From positions 1 through 64,000 of the forward strand of contig JAKSBP010000433.1 of the NCBI GenBank assembly GCA_022361035.1: DNA of 64,000 nucleotides, read 5' to 3'. Each line of letters opens with the position of its first letter. The stretch's first letter is position 1. Shown here piece by piece: positions 54,178 to 62,616 of the stretch. The stretch is from Clostridia bacterium (GTDB lineage: Bacteria > Bacillota > Clostridia > Peptostreptococcales > Caminicellaceae). The position numbers and the translations under genes were made by a program. The notes beneath the pieces are model-generated. The model ran no database searches, was not told the origin of the DNA, and was given only the letters and a program-made list of their open reading frames with translations.

Positions 54178-55170
54178 ATGAAAAAAGTGGGTTTAACTAC
54201 AACGATTCCAGTGGAAGTATTGATTACTGCAAAAATGATTCCAATAGATTTAAATAATATTTTTGTAACTTCAAATAGGGCTAAGGAGTATATAGAGAAT
54301 GCGGAATTAGAAGGTTTTCCTAGGAATTTATGCTCATGGATAAAGGGATTATTTTCTGTAGCACTTGAAAATGATATTAATCAGATAATCGGTGTTTATG
54401 AGGGAGATTGTTCAAATACTGGTGCACTGCTAGAGGTATGGAGAATGAAAGGTCATAGGGTAGTTCCATTTGCCTTTCCCAAGGGACGAAATATAGAAGA
54501 CATGAGAAGGGAAATTACAAGCTTGATGAATGCTTTTAATGTGACCCTTGAGGAGGTTGAAAGGGTAAAAAGGGAGCTTCATTTTATTCGTAAGAGAGTT
54601 CAGTATCTAGATGAATTAACCTTTAGACATAATAGGGCTACTGGTTTTGAAAATCACCTATGGCAGGTGTGCTGTAGTGATTTTAACGGAGATTATAGGA
54701 AGTTTTCCGAGGATTTAGAGGAAATGATTACTATAATAGAAGGAAGACAGCCTAGGGAAGATGAAATAAGACTCGGATATATTGGTGTACCCCCTATATT
54801 TTCAAATATATATGATACAATTGAAGATTGTGGGGCGAGGGTAGTCTATAATGAAGTTCAAAGAGCTTTTTCTATGGCAGATTTTGATATAGAAGACTCC
54901 ATACACCATATGTATTTAAACTTTACTTATCCTTACGGCATAGAATTTAGGCTTGAGGAAATAAAGAGGCAAATCGAATTAAGAGATTTAGATGGAATAA
55001 TACATTATGTGCAAGCCTTTTGTTATAAAGGTATAGAGGATATAGTAGTAAAGCATAAATTGGATATACCCATTTTAACCATAGAGGGAGATTTACCAGG
55101 TAGTTTAGATGCAAGGACGAGACTTAGAATAGAATCCTTTATAGATATGCTTAAGGACCGTAGGTTTTAG
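54178..55170 (+). CDS. 2-hydroxyacyl-CoA dehydratase / double-cubane cluster protein family
   Basis: A 330-residue protein related to the HgdB subunit family. Likely cluster ligands are Cys52 (NLCSWIKG), Cys78 (EGDCSN) and a late Cys in VQAFCYKG. It stands alone with the activator ATPase, without an HgdA-like partner. This matches the two-component double-cubane cluster proteins, which use ATP to reach very low potentials, more than a heterodimeric acyl-CoA dehydratase. Its substrate is unknown. The queDEC genes follow on the same strand with almost no gaps. Confidence 0.82.
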   Translation: MKKVGLTTTIPVEVLITAKMIPIDLNNIFVTSNRAKEYIENAELEGFPRNLCSWIKGLFSVALENDINQIIGVYEGDCSNTGALLEVWRMKGHRVVPFAFPKGRNIEDMRREITSLMNAFNVTLEEVERVKRELHFIRKRVQYLDELTFRHNRATGFENHLWQVCCSDFNGDYRKFSEDLEEMITIIEGRQPREDEIRLGYIGVPPIFSNIYDTIEDCGARVVYNEVQRAFSMADFDIEDSIHHMYLNFTYPYGIEFRLEEIKRQIELRDLDGIIHYVQAFCYKGIEDIVVKHKLDIPILTIEGDLPGSLDARTRLRIESFIDMLKDRRF

Positions 55171-55180
55171 GAGGGGACAA

Positions 55181-55951
55181 ATGACTTTTTTAGGCATAGA
55201 TTTAGGAAGTAGAGCTGTAAAAATAGCCTTAATAAATAGAAAAGTATTAATAAAAGAGGCTGTTATTGGAACAATGACATTTTATAGGGACTATACAAGC
55301 TATATTGATGGAAAGATACATGTGGATTTCAAAAAAATAGGTATAGATGGTGAAGTAAAAATAGTTAGTACAGGCTACGGTAGGAATAATGTAAGGGTCC
55401 ATAGTGGAGAGATAATAAATGAGATTAAGGCCCATGTGTACGGGGCTTTGTATCAAACGGAGTTAAAAGACTTTACTCTATTAGATATAGGAGGACAGGA
55501 CACAAAAATCGTCAAGGTTGAAAAGGGAATCATTACTGATTTGATACTTAATGATAAATGTGCAGCATCCAGTGGAAGATACTTGGAAAATATGGCCTCG
55601 GTTCTTGAGATACCCTTAGATAAACTAATTAATTGTTATAAATCCCCAGTTAATCTAAATACTACATGTGCAGTTTTTGGAGAATCAGAGCTTATAGACA
55701 AGATTGCAAAAGGACATAGCTTGGAGGAACTAGCTGCTGGAGTTAATTATTCATTATACCAGAGAATAAAGCCACTATTAAAGGATTTTAGAAATAAGTT
55801 ATTAGTCCTTACTGGTGGTGTGGCAAATAACAGGGCTATTCAAAAATATTTGGAAGAGGATTTTAAGGAGATAGTCATACCTAAAAGGCCTCAATTAAAT
55901 GGGGCAATAGGCTGTGCATACTTTGCTGCACAAAGGATGGGAGGAAGATAA
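55181..55951 (+). CDS. BadF/BcrA-type ATPase, dehydratase activator (HgdC-like)
   Basis: A 256-residue ASKHA ATPase. Phosphate motifs are GIDLGSRAVKIAL (about 4-16) and LDIGGQDTKIVKV. The two cysteines that bridge a 4Fe-4S cluster between monomers appear in KCAASSGRYLE and TTCAVFGESE. It would donate an electron, driven by ATP, to the cluster protein encoded 10 bp upstream. GGAGGGG precedes the ATG. Confidence 0.92.
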   Translation: MTFLGIDLGSRAVKIALINRKVLIKEAVIGTMTFYRDYTSYIDGKIHVDFKKIGIDGEVKIVSTGYGRNNVRVHSGEIINEIKAHVYGALYQTELKDFTLLDIGGQDTKIVKVEKGIITDLILNDKCAASSGRYLENMASVLEIPLDKLINCYKSPVNLNTTCAVFGESELIDKIAKGHSLEELAAGVNYSLYQRIKPLLKDFRNKLLVLTGGVANNRAIQKYLEEDFKEIVIPKRPQLNGAIGCAYFAAQRMGGR

Positions 55952-55953
55952 AG

Positions 55954-56325
55954 ATGGAGAATAAATATATAAGTGTAACAAAAATTTTTACCTTTGATAG
56001 TGCCCATAGGCTGGAGAATTATGATGGGGATTGTAAAAATTTACATGGCCATACATACAAGTTAGAAGTAACTGTAACAGGAAAGCCCGATTATAGAGGA
56101 ATGGTAGTGGATTTTAATGATTTGAAAAAGATAACTAAAGAAAAAATAATTGATAAATTAGACCATAAATATCTAAATGAAATATTTACCTTTAATACAA
56201 CCTGTGAAAATATGGTTATTTGGATATTTAATGAACTGAATAATGCTATAAATCATAGGGATTACTTTCTAAAAAAGATTAAGCTTTGGGAAACTCCAAC
56301 TAGTTATGCTGAGGTGAGCTGTTAA
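55954..56325 (+). CDS. queD: 6-carboxy-5,6,7,8-tetrahydropterin synthase
   Basis: QueD of 123 residues. Zinc ligands are His18 (SAHRL), His31 and His33 (LHGHTYKLEV), and Cys27 is the catalytic thiol. It converts dihydroneopterin triphosphate to carboxytetrahydropterin in the queuosine/preQ0 route. It begins 2 bp after the activator ATPase gene and ends 1 bp before queE, so the whole set is one operon. Confidence 0.95.
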   Translation: MENKYISVTKIFTFDSAHRLENYDGDCKNLHGHTYKLEVTVTGKPDYRGMVVDFNDLKKITKEKIIDKLDHKYLNEIFTFNTTCENMVIWIFNELNNAINHRDYFLKKIKLWETPTSYAEVSC

Positions 56326-56326
56326 A

Positions 56327-56956
56327 ATGAAGGTCAATGAGATTTTTCTTAGTATACAGGGAGAAGGGATGAGTACTGGTTATCCAACAGTTTTTGTAAG
56401 GTTCACAGGGTGCAATTTAAGATGCAGCTATTGTGATACAAAGTATTCCTATAATGATGGCATCCATATGGAGCCCGAGGATATCTACAGTGAGATTAAA
56501 AAATACAAGTATAAAAGGGTTTGTATTACTGGAGGAGAGCCATTATTGCAAAGGGAGATTCATAGGTTTCTATCTCTGCTTAAGGGCTTTGAGGTTAATA
56601 TAGAGACAAATGGTTCCATTGATATAAGCAATTTTAACTTATACGACACCCATAGGTTTACAATGGATATAAAGACCCCATCCTCCTTAGAAAGTGAAAG
56701 GATGTGTTACAGTAATTTTCATAGCTTAAGAGAACTTGATGAAATAAAATTTGTTATAGGGTCAAGAAATGATTACCAATGGGCAAAGCAGATTATAAAT
56801 AATTATTATAGGAGAGGAATTATTATATTTTCATCGGTTTTTGACAGAATTCCTCCTAAGGATATAATAAGCTGGATTCTAGAGGATGAACTTGATGTAA
56901 AGTTTCAGCTACAAATACACAAACTCATATGGAATCCAGAGAAAAAAGGTGTGTAG
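56327..56956 (+). CDS. queE: 7-carboxy-7-deazaguanine synthase
   Basis: A 209-residue radical SAM enzyme with the compact QueE core. The cluster motif is C29-x3-C33-x2-C36 (GCNLRCSYCD); ITGGEPLLQ and the IETNGS strand follow. It contracts carboxytetrahydropterin to CDG. It is nearly contiguous with queD. A short AAAGGTTT hairpin (about 56967-56984) lies before queC. Confidence 0.95.
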   Translation: MKVNEIFLSIQGEGMSTGYPTVFVRFTGCNLRCSYCDTKYSYNDGIHMEPEDIYSEIKKYKYKRVCITGGEPLLQREIHRFLSLLKGFEVNIETNGSIDISNFNLYDTHRFTMDIKTPSSLESERMCYSNFHSLRELDEIKFVIGSRNDYQWAKQIINNYYRRGIIIFSSVFDRIPPKDIISWILEDELDVKFQLQIHKLIWNPEKKGV

Positions 56957-57023
56957 GATTACAGTAAAGGTTTTTTAAACCTTTCTAGATTTAATTTCAG
57001 TCTTAATTTTGGAGGTATTAATA

Positions 57024-57692
57024 ATGAAAAAAGCAGTGGTTCTTTTGTCTGGTGGTTTAGATAGTACAACCTGTATGGCCATAGCTAAAGATGAAGGATA
57101 TGAGATTTACCCGATTTCCTTTGAGTATGGACAAAGACATAATCGGGAGTTGGAATGTGCAAAAAAGGTAGCAAAAAAGTTTAATGTGAGGGCACATAAG
57201 ATAATAAGATTAGAAAGTCTAGGTGGTAGTGCCTTGACTGATATGAATATAGATGTGCCCAAATATAAGGGGGATAACGAAATACCTATAACTTATGTTC
57301 CAGCACGAAATATATTGTTCTTGAGTTATGCTCTGGGATATGCAGAAGTTCTTGGAGCCGAGGCCATATTTATAGGTGTAAGTGCTGTGGATTACAGTGG
57401 ATATCCTGATTGTAGGCCAGAATTTATAGGAGCCTTTCAAAAAGTGGTCGATGAGGGGACGGCAGCCGGTGTAAAGGGAAAATCCATCGAGATTAAATCA
57501 CCATTAATACATTTAACCAAGGGAGAAACTATTGAATTAGGTATAGGGCTTAGAGCACCCTATGAATTGACTACAAGCTGTTATAATGGTGAGGAAAAGG
57601 CTTGTGGAGAGTGCGATAGCTGTGTGTTAAGATTAAAGGGATTTGAAGAAGCTGGTATAAAAGATAGTATAGAATATAAAAAAATATTATAA
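57024..57692 (+). CDS. queC: 7-cyano-7-deazaguanine synthase
   Basis: A 222-residue ATP-pyrophosphatase-type enzyme that turns CDG into preQ0. The PP-loop SGGLDSTT is at 9-16. The zinc site lies near the C terminus in TTSCYNGEEKACGECDSC. The start at 57024 is 7 bases after GGAGGT and is preferred to TTG 57009. FolE, QueF and the later queuosine genes are not in the window. Confidence 0.95.
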   Translation: MKKAVVLLSGGLDSTTCMAIAKDEGYEIYPISFEYGQRHNRELECAKKVAKKFNVRAHKIIRLESLGGSALTDMNIDVPKYKGDNEIPITYVPARNILFLSYALGYAEVLGAEAIFIGVSAVDYSGYPDCRPEFIGAFQKVVDEGTAAGVKGKSIEIKSPLIHLTKGETIELGIGLRAPYELTTSCYNGEEKACGECDSCVLRLKGFEEAGIKDSIEYKKIL

Positions 57693-57767
57693 TGAGATTA
57701 TCAACCTCTCCATATGGGTATTAAGTATAAGAATAGAATTAGAGATATTGGAAGGTTGGTGTCGATA

Positions 57768-58385
57768 ATGAAAGATTTGAAGAGAGTATTCGAAGAGAGA
57801 CGTTCAGTAAATTTTTTTGATAGAAATAAAAAAATAGACGATGAAACTTTTAAAAATATAATTAATTTAGCTACACTTTCCCCTTCTTCCTTTAATTTTC
57901 AACCTTGGGAAGTTATAGCTGTTAAGTCCGATGCATATAAGCAAAAACTCTATAATGAGTCCTGTAATCAACCGAAGGTATTAGAGGCCCCCATTACACT
58001 TCTTATAATCGGGCATAAGCATGGATATTTTAGAGAAAATCCAATTTGGGATGAAAAAATTAAGCTTGGATTAACTGAAGAAAAAATACAGGGTATTATA
58101 GATTATTCAGAAAAGAACCTGTATTCTACGGAAGAGAAGAAGGTTGCCTTTGCAGCGAGGAATAGTTCTCTTTTAGCCATGTCAATAATGTATGCAGCTA
58201 AATACTATGGTGTAGATTCACATCCAATGATAGGCTTTGATGAGGATAAGGCTAAAGAAATCTTTAATATAGAGGATAACAAAATTGTTACTATGATGAT
58301 TTCTTTAGGATACTTTGACGAGGGTCATGAACTCCATCCTAGAGAGAAAAGATTCAATTATAATGACATTGTCAAGGAGTATTAG
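57768..58385 (+). CDS. Nitroreductase family protein
   Basis: A 205-residue FMN-binding oxidoreductase of the nitroreductase/NAD(P)H-flavin reductase fold. FMN-contact motifs are ERRSVNFFD near the N terminus, LSPSSFNFQPWEVI and the C-terminal GYFDEGHELHPREKR. The ATG at 57768 gives the usual family length; the earlier ATG 57714 has no ribosome binding site. The physiological substrate is unknown. Its terminator overlaps the next gene's ribosome binding site. Confidence 0.88.
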   Translation: MKDLKRVFEERRSVNFFDRNKKIDDETFKNIINLATLSPSSFNFQPWEVIAVKSDAYKQKLYNESCNQPKVLEAPITLLIIGHKHGYFRENPIWDEKIKLGLTEEKIQGIIDYSEKNLYSTEEKKVAFAARNSSLLAMSIMYAAKYYGVDSHPMIGFDEDKAKEIFNIEDNKIVTMMISLGYFDEGHELHPREKRFNYNDIVKEY

Positions 58386-58424
58386 GCTAATTCTTCTAAT
58401 TTATCCAATAATATTACATTGATT

Positions 58425-58467
58425 AAACCCCCTGAATTCTGTTATTGTAGGATAAAGGGGGTTTTTT
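58425..58467 (+). terminator. Terminator that contains the next gene's ribosome binding site
   Basis: AAACCCCCT (58425-58433) pairs with AGGGGGTTT (58456-58464) and runs into TTTTTT. The AAAGGGGG that should initiate the 58468 gene is the 3' arm of this stem. Confidence 0.8.
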
Positions 58468-58833
58468 ATGGAAAAGTTACTAAATTTTTTGACGGGGAGT
58501 AAAATAATAGGTATTTCCCTTGGGGTTCTATTACTTATAGCAGGTTCATTATCAAGAATTCAGTTTATTAATAGTAACGTAGCCATAGGCTTTATAGTAC
58601 CTTTACTATTTATTTCTCTAAGCTTTGGAATTATATTCTCCACTGTCTTTAGGAGAGATAATAAAAGTGTAAAGGGATTATTTATAAAATCTGTTCTTGC
58701 TCCACTAGCTATCGTTGTTTCTATTTTAGCCTTAGATAATTTTGGTATAGAATCTCCTATTCTTAAAGCAGGTTCATTATTTTTAATAAATATCATATTT
58801 TTTGGTAAAGAAATTAACAAAGCCTTTAATTAA
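58468..58833 (+). CDS. Hypothetical four-TM membrane protein
   Basis: A 121-residue protein with about four hydrophobic segments (roughly 10-28, 34-60, 70-90 and 97-115). I do not recognise the family. It starts at ATG 58468 with AAAGGGGG seven bases upstream. That ribosome binding site is part of the upstream gene's terminator stem, so readthrough RNA would hide it. Own-promoter transcripts beginning inside the stem would expose it. Confidence 0.65.
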   Translation: MEKLLNFLTGSKIIGISLGVLLLIAGSLSRIQFINSNVAIGFIVPLLFISLSFGIIFSTVFRRDNKSVKGLFIKSVLAPLAIVVSILALDNFGIESPILKAGSLFLINIIFFGKEINKAFN

Positions 58834-58907
58834 AAAATAGTTTTGGGATAAAACCCATTCTATTTTTTTGCTTATTATAGATAAACGCCAATAAAACTTA
58901 AGATAAA

Positions 58908-58975
58908 TTTGAAAGAAAACAATGAATTCTTCTACATTTTTTCTATAAAATTTATTAAATCCATGAATATTAAAG
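58908..58975. repeat. AT-rich dispersed repeat, copy 1
   Basis: A roughly 68-bp block with AAATTTGAAAGAAAA, AATGAA, TCTACATTTTTT and AAATTTATTAAATCC in order. The same succession recurs at 59905 and 63643, and less clearly at 24650. The outer AAATTT/AAATTTATT parts are partly inverted. Confidence 0.5.
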
Positions 58976-59029
58976 ATTTAAGGAGAGATTCTAATTATGT
59001 ATATAAATTTTTGATGTGGAGGTAAATAG

Positions 59030-59212
59030 ATGGACAGAAGATATGTAATCCTAAAGGACAATAGTCCTATATCTCAGCCTATGGATAAAAAAGAAGCCAT
59101 AGATAAAGTAAAGGAATATAGTAAAGAAGGTAAATCTGTTTATATAGTTTCTGAAGAAGAGGGAAAAAGAATAAGAGAAAATGGTGTATTCAATACTCCA
59201 GAATGGGAGTAA
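59030..59212 (+). CDS. Hypothetical small protein, 60 residues
   Basis: A charged 60-residue protein (MDRRYVILKDN..., ending NTPEWE) with GGAGGT before the ATG. It has alternating strands and a Lys/Glu-rich helix and no membrane segment. I do not recognise it. Its stop codon lies inside the left copy of a 22-bp direct repeat that borders an inserted element. Confidence 0.65.
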   Translation: MDRRYVILKDNSPISQPMDKKEAIDKVKEYSKEGKSVYIVSEEEGKRIRENGVFNTPEWE

Positions 59213-59228
59213 TATAAAATATTACTTA
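59207..59228. repeat. Left 22-bp direct repeat flanking the 148-bp insert
   Basis: It matches 59377-59398 at 21 of 22 positions. The core is itself a small palindrome with arms AGTAATAT and ATATTACT. It includes the stop codon of the 60-residue gene. Confidence 0.8.
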
Positions 59229-59376
59229 GGCTGTTACCAAACTCCCAATTTTTGCGTTACTGCTAAAATCTCCGGTGCTCCCTTGCAGTAGAGCAAGCTC
59301 CGCTCCTCGATTTCAGCGTGCCTTGAACTTGAAAGTTTATTAAAGCCTATCATCTTGTTAACTTTGTTAACAATCT
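59229..59376. mobile_element. 148-bp structured insert of unknown type
   Basis: This segment is richer in G and C than its surroundings. It has nested inverted repeats (GCTAAAATC against GATTTCAGC, and CTTGC against GCAAG), and its right end (59340-59377) recurs exactly at 52982-53019. It lies precisely between the two 22-bp direct repeats, as expected for an insertion with target duplication or for insertion beside a terminator hairpin. No protein is encoded. Confidence 0.6.
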
Positions 59377-59398
59377 GAGTAATATAAGATATTACTTA
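59377..59398. repeat. Right 22-bp direct repeat flanking the 148-bp insert
   Basis: It differs from 59207-59228 by one base (A to G at the palindrome centre). Confidence 0.8.
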
Positions 59399-59422
59399 CA
59401 ATTTAAATAAATTATGTAAATA

Positions 59423-59464
59423 CAGGGTGAATTGAAATAAAATACAATTCATCCTGGTTTTTTT
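59423..59464 (+). terminator. Strong terminator
   Basis: CAGGGTGAATTG (59423-59434) pairs with CAATTCATCCTG (59445-59456, one G-T pair), followed by seven T. It probably belonged to the 60-residue gene before the insert separated them. Confidence 0.8.
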
Positions 59465-59566
59465 ATTGATGAAATACATTGGTTTTATAAAATGTTAAAT
59501 ATTTAACATTTTGTTATAGTAAAATAATAACCTGCTAAATACACCATCTTCTTGAGTTAGAGCACT

Positions 59567-59806
59567 CTATTTTGAAGCATTTGTAATTGTTACTACCATG
59601 CTCACTTCTCCACCACTTCTGTGGGCTTCACTGAACATTTTTTCCAAGGATTTAAATACATCTTCCTTTGTGCCAATGAGATGGGTATTCATAGAATTTA
59701 CTGAATAGTCTACATTTGAATCCTGTAAAGTATTAATTGAGCTATTTATTACATTAGTTCCATTGGAAGTCTTCAAAGGATATAAAGCTACCTCGGCTGT
59801 AATCAT
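59567..59806 (-). CDS. Thiamine-binding/YkoF-like (MTH1187 family) protein
   Basis: A 79-residue ferredoxin-like-fold protein. ITAEVALYPL at the N terminus, the central NSMNTHLIG and the C-terminal HRSGGEVSMVVTITNA match the MTH1187/YkoF group, which binds thiamine or hydroxymethylpyrimidine. It may act as a small vitamin-binding or trafficking protein. No thiamine transporter or TPP riboswitch is adjacent. AAAGGTG precedes the ATG. Confidence 0.8.
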   Translation of the reverse strand: MITAEVALYPLKTSNGTNVINSSINTLQDSNVDYSVNSMNTHLIGTKEDVFKSLEKMFSEAHRSGGEVSMVVTITNASK

Positions 59807-59904
59807 ATTTTATCACCTTTCTTTAATAAATATTTTTGTATTTACTAGTAGTATTTTATTAAAGAAAGAAAATATTCTTTTTATAGATAAATAAAATTAA
59901 CATT

Positions 59905-59973
59905 TAAAATAAATTTCAAAGAAAATAATGAAAGTCTCTATATTTTTTATTTGAAATCTATTAAACCTTAAAG
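59905..59973. repeat. AT-rich dispersed repeat, copy 2
   Basis: The order AAATAAATTTCAAAGAAAA, AATGAAAG, TCTATATTTTTT and AAATCTATTAAACC parallels the copy at 58908-58975. Confidence 0.45.
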
Positions 59974-60056
59974 TTGTTTATCTTTATTTTATATTAAATA
60001 CATAAATCTATATATGATGGGAAAAATAACACCTGAAAGCTAGTAACTTCATCCTC

Positions 60057-60932
60057 TTATATTTCAAGAGAATCTGTAATAAATTCTATAAATCTTTTAG
60101 ATGCATTTGATAGATACTTGTCCTTTTTCCAAGCTAGTCCTATTGTAACATTAATAGGATGCTTTAAGGGTAGACTAAATATCCTTTTGTCATCTTCTAC
60201 TATTTCTTTAAGCAGGAAAGAAATACCTACACCTTTTATTACAAGACTTTTAATTGTTTCTAGTTGATTTGATGATAGAATTATATTAGGATCAATATTG
60301 GATTTTTTGAAGCATTGCATGATTTTTTGTCTATGATAGAAACCTTCTTTAAGCATTATGATAGGTTCATTATTTAGATCTTTAAACTCTAGTGCAGCTT
60401 TGGAACATAAATCATGTTCTTTGTTTAGACAAACTAGTATTTCACTTGTCAATAAGGGGAGGGTATCTAACTGTTTTGAGGAGTCAGATATTATTACAAT
60501 ACCTAGATCAAGATCTCCACTTTCTATCATTCGTCTAGTTGATAAGGAACCATGTTCATAGATATATAGCTTAATTTGTGGGAATAATTTTTTGAAATGG
60601 ACAAATATATGTGGAAATAAGTAGATTCCGATCATTGGGGGTATACCTATTTTTAGAGTTCCTTTTTTGAGCTGATTATAATCCTGTATTTCTGTAACTG
60701 CATTCTCAAGTCTTCTTAGAATATCCTCAACCCTTTTTACAAAAATCTCTCCCTCCATTGTCAGACTAATATTCCGTTTACTTCTATCAAAAAGGGTTAT
60801 ACCAAGTTCTCCTTCAAGTCTTTGTATTGCGTTGGTAATTGAAGGTTGGGCAATATGAAATCTTTCAGCTGCCCTTGTAAAACTTTTCAAATTACAAACC
60901 ATTTGAAAATATTCTAACTGCCTCAGATCCAT
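60057..60932 (-). CDS. LysR-family transcriptional regulator
   Basis: A 291-residue LTTR. The N-terminal winged helix (1-60; MDLRQLEYFQMV and the AAERFHIAQPSITNAIQRLE recognition helix) is followed by the two-lobed effector domain (about 90-291). It is divergent from the malic enzyme gene, the usual arrangement for an LTTR and its target. A T-N11-A palindrome lies 19 bp upstream of its own start. The effector is unknown; malate or a related acid would fit the context. Confidence 0.93.
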   Translation of the reverse strand: MDLRQLEYFQMVCNLKSFTRAAERFHIAQPSITNAIQRLEGELGITLFDRSKRNISLTMEGEIFVKRVEDILRRLENAVTEIQDYNQLKKGTLKIGIPPMIGIYLFPHIFVHFKKLFPQIKLYIYEHGSLSTRRMIESGDLDLGIVIISDSSKQLDTLPLLTSEILVCLNKEHDLCSKAALEFKDLNNEPIIMLKEGFYHRQKIMQCFKKSNIDPNIILSSNQLETIKSLVIKGVGISFLLKEIVEDDKRIFSLPLKHPINVTIGLAWKKDKYLSNASKRFIEFITDSLEI

Positions 60933-60950
60933 ACCTAAAACTCCTTAACT

Positions 60951-60965
60951 ATAGTTTAAAACTAT
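60951..60965. promoter_or_regulatory. LysR-type box (T-N11-A)
   Basis: ATAGTTTAAAACTAT is a perfect palindrome with 7-bp arms in the divergent region, with T and A 11 bases apart as in LTTR recognition sites. It lies close to the regulator and 120 bp from the malic enzyme start, consistent with autoregulation and target activation. Confidence 0.6.
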
Positions 60966-61085
60966 TATACCATAGATATAGTGTATTTTTCATTTATAGC
61001 TATATTTGATAATATAAAACTAAGGCAAACGTTATTATATATAACTTAAATACGAAATACTTAATATTAGAGAGGAGCGGAAAAT

Positions 61086-62261
61086 GTGGATATTAAACGA
61101 AAAGCATTAAGTTTTCATGAGGAAAAAAGAGGAAAAATTGAGGTGATAAGTAAGGTAGAGGTAAAAAATAATGAAGATTTAAGCATTGCATATACACCGG
61201 GGGTTGCGGAGCCATGTAGGAAAATAGATGATGATGTAAAGGATGTTTATAAATATACAGCCAAGGGTAATTTAGTTGCTGTAGTTTCAGATGGAACAGC
61301 AGTTTTAGGTCTTGGGGATATAGGTCCAGAGGCTTCAATGCCTGTTATGGAAGGTAAAGCCATATTATTTAAAGAATTTGCTAATGTTGATGCCTTTCCA
61401 ATTTGCTTAAGAACAAAGGACGTAGATGAAATAGTAAAAACAGTAAAATATTTAGAGCCTACATTTGGTGGAATTAATTTAGAGGATATATCCTCCCCAA
61501 GATGTTTTGAAATAGAAGAGAGATTAAAGAAAGAGCTCAACATACCTGTGTTTCACGATGATCAGCATGGAACAGCTATAGTTACTTCAGCAGGATTAAT
61601 CAATGCCCTAAAGATTACTGGTAAAAAGATTGAAGATGTTACTATTGTAGTTAATGGACCTGGAGCGGCAGGAACTGCCATAGTAAAGATGCTTATGAAC
61701 CTTGGAGCAAAGAATATAATCATATGTGATAAAAAAGGTATTCTTTATCAGAGGGATGAAAGTTTAGAAGGCCATAAAAAAGAACTGGCATCGATGACTA
61801 ATAGGGACAACAAACAAGGAACATTAAAGGACGCTATGAAAGGTACAGATGTTTTTATTGGAGTTTCAGCACCAAACATAGTAAGTAAAGAGATGATTGA
61901 AGATATGAATAAGGATGCGATAGTTTTTGCTATGTCTAACCCAACACCGGAAATAATGCCTGACCTAGCAAAGGAAGGTGGTGCAAAGGTAGTGGGCACA
62001 GGACGTTCAGACTTCCCCAATCAGATAAATAATGTTATCGCTTTCCCAGGAATTTTTAGAGGAGCTTTAGATGTTAGAGCAAAGGTAATCAATGAGGAAA
62101 TGAAAGTAGCAGCAGCCTACGCTATTGCTGAAATAATTGGTGAAGATGAACTAAGTGAAGATTATGTAATACCTGAGCCCTTTGATGAAAGGATAGTAGA
62201 AAGAGTAGCTAAGGCTGTAGCTAAAGCTGCCATAGATACAGGTGTAGTAGAAAAATTATAG
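61086..62261 (+). CDS. NAD(P)-dependent malic enzyme, short bacterial type
   Basis: A 391-residue enzyme that decarboxylates malate to pyruvate. Signatures are SIAYTPGVAEPC near the N terminus, the catalytic Lys/Asp in the FPICLRTKDVDE and PVFHDDQHGTA region (metal ligands), the nucleotide fold VVNGPGAAGTAIVKML and FAMSNPTPEIMPD. The PTA-like C-terminal extension of long forms is absent. It starts at GTG after GAGAGGAG; the ATG two bases earlier is out of frame. It is divergent from a LysR gene. Confidence 0.95.
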   Translation: MDIKRKALSFHEEKRGKIEVISKVEVKNNEDLSIAYTPGVAEPCRKIDDDVKDVYKYTAKGNLVAVVSDGTAVLGLGDIGPEASMPVMEGKAILFKEFANVDAFPICLRTKDVDEIVKTVKYLEPTFGGINLEDISSPRCFEIEERLKKELNIPVFHDDQHGTAIVTSAGLINALKITGKKIEDVTIVVNGPGAAGTAIVKMLMNLGAKNIIICDKKGILYQRDESLEGHKKELASMTNRDNKQGTLKDAMKGTDVFIGVSAPNIVSKEMIEDMNKDAIVFAMSNPTPEIMPDLAKEGGAKVVGTGRSDFPNQINNVIAFPGIFRGALDVRAKVINEEMKVAAAYAIAEIIGEDELSEDYVIPEPFDERIVERVAKAVAKAAIDTGVVEKL

Positions 62262-62278
62262 AAAAAATAAAATTATAA

Positions 62279-62316
62279 AAAAGCTCTCTTTGATTTATAA
62301 TCAAGGAGAGCTTTTT
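62279..62316 (+). terminator. Terminator after malic enzyme
   Basis: A near-perfect 17-bp stem (AAAAGCTCTCTTTGATT with AATCAAGGAGAGCTTTT) around a 3-nt loop, followed by T. Confidence 0.88.
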
Positions 62317-62439
62317 AGTAATATCTAAGACTTTAAGATATTATATAAAAAGACTTTATTCATAATAAGATATAAATATTTAGTAATAGTGAATAGTACA
62401 TCCTTAAACCCTCATATCTATTTAAAAGAGGTGATGGTT

Positions 62440-62616
62440 TTGAGGGTTATACTAAATATAGCAAATAAAAAATATGCTTCTAAGTTGATGACTCAAGGAT
62501 TCTTTTTTATATTGAAAAACAAAATAGATCAGTATATAGATCAGAATGATTTAACTAATGAAGAAAAAACTGTAATCTATGAATATTTGATTGAGGGGCT
62601 AAGAGAAAGTGAATGA
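62440..62616 (+). CDS. Hypothetical small protein, 58 residues
   Basis: Not recognised. The frame encodes MRVILNIANKKYASKLM followed by a helical, acidic C terminus. The TTG at 62440 is favoured because GAGGTG ends six bases upstream; the ATG at 62434 touches that site and the GTG at 62389 has none. The hydrophobic GFFFIL segment is too short to span a membrane. Confidence 0.55.
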   Translation: MRVILNIANKKYASKLMTQGFFFILKNKIDQYIDQNDLTNEEKTVIYEYLIEGLRESE

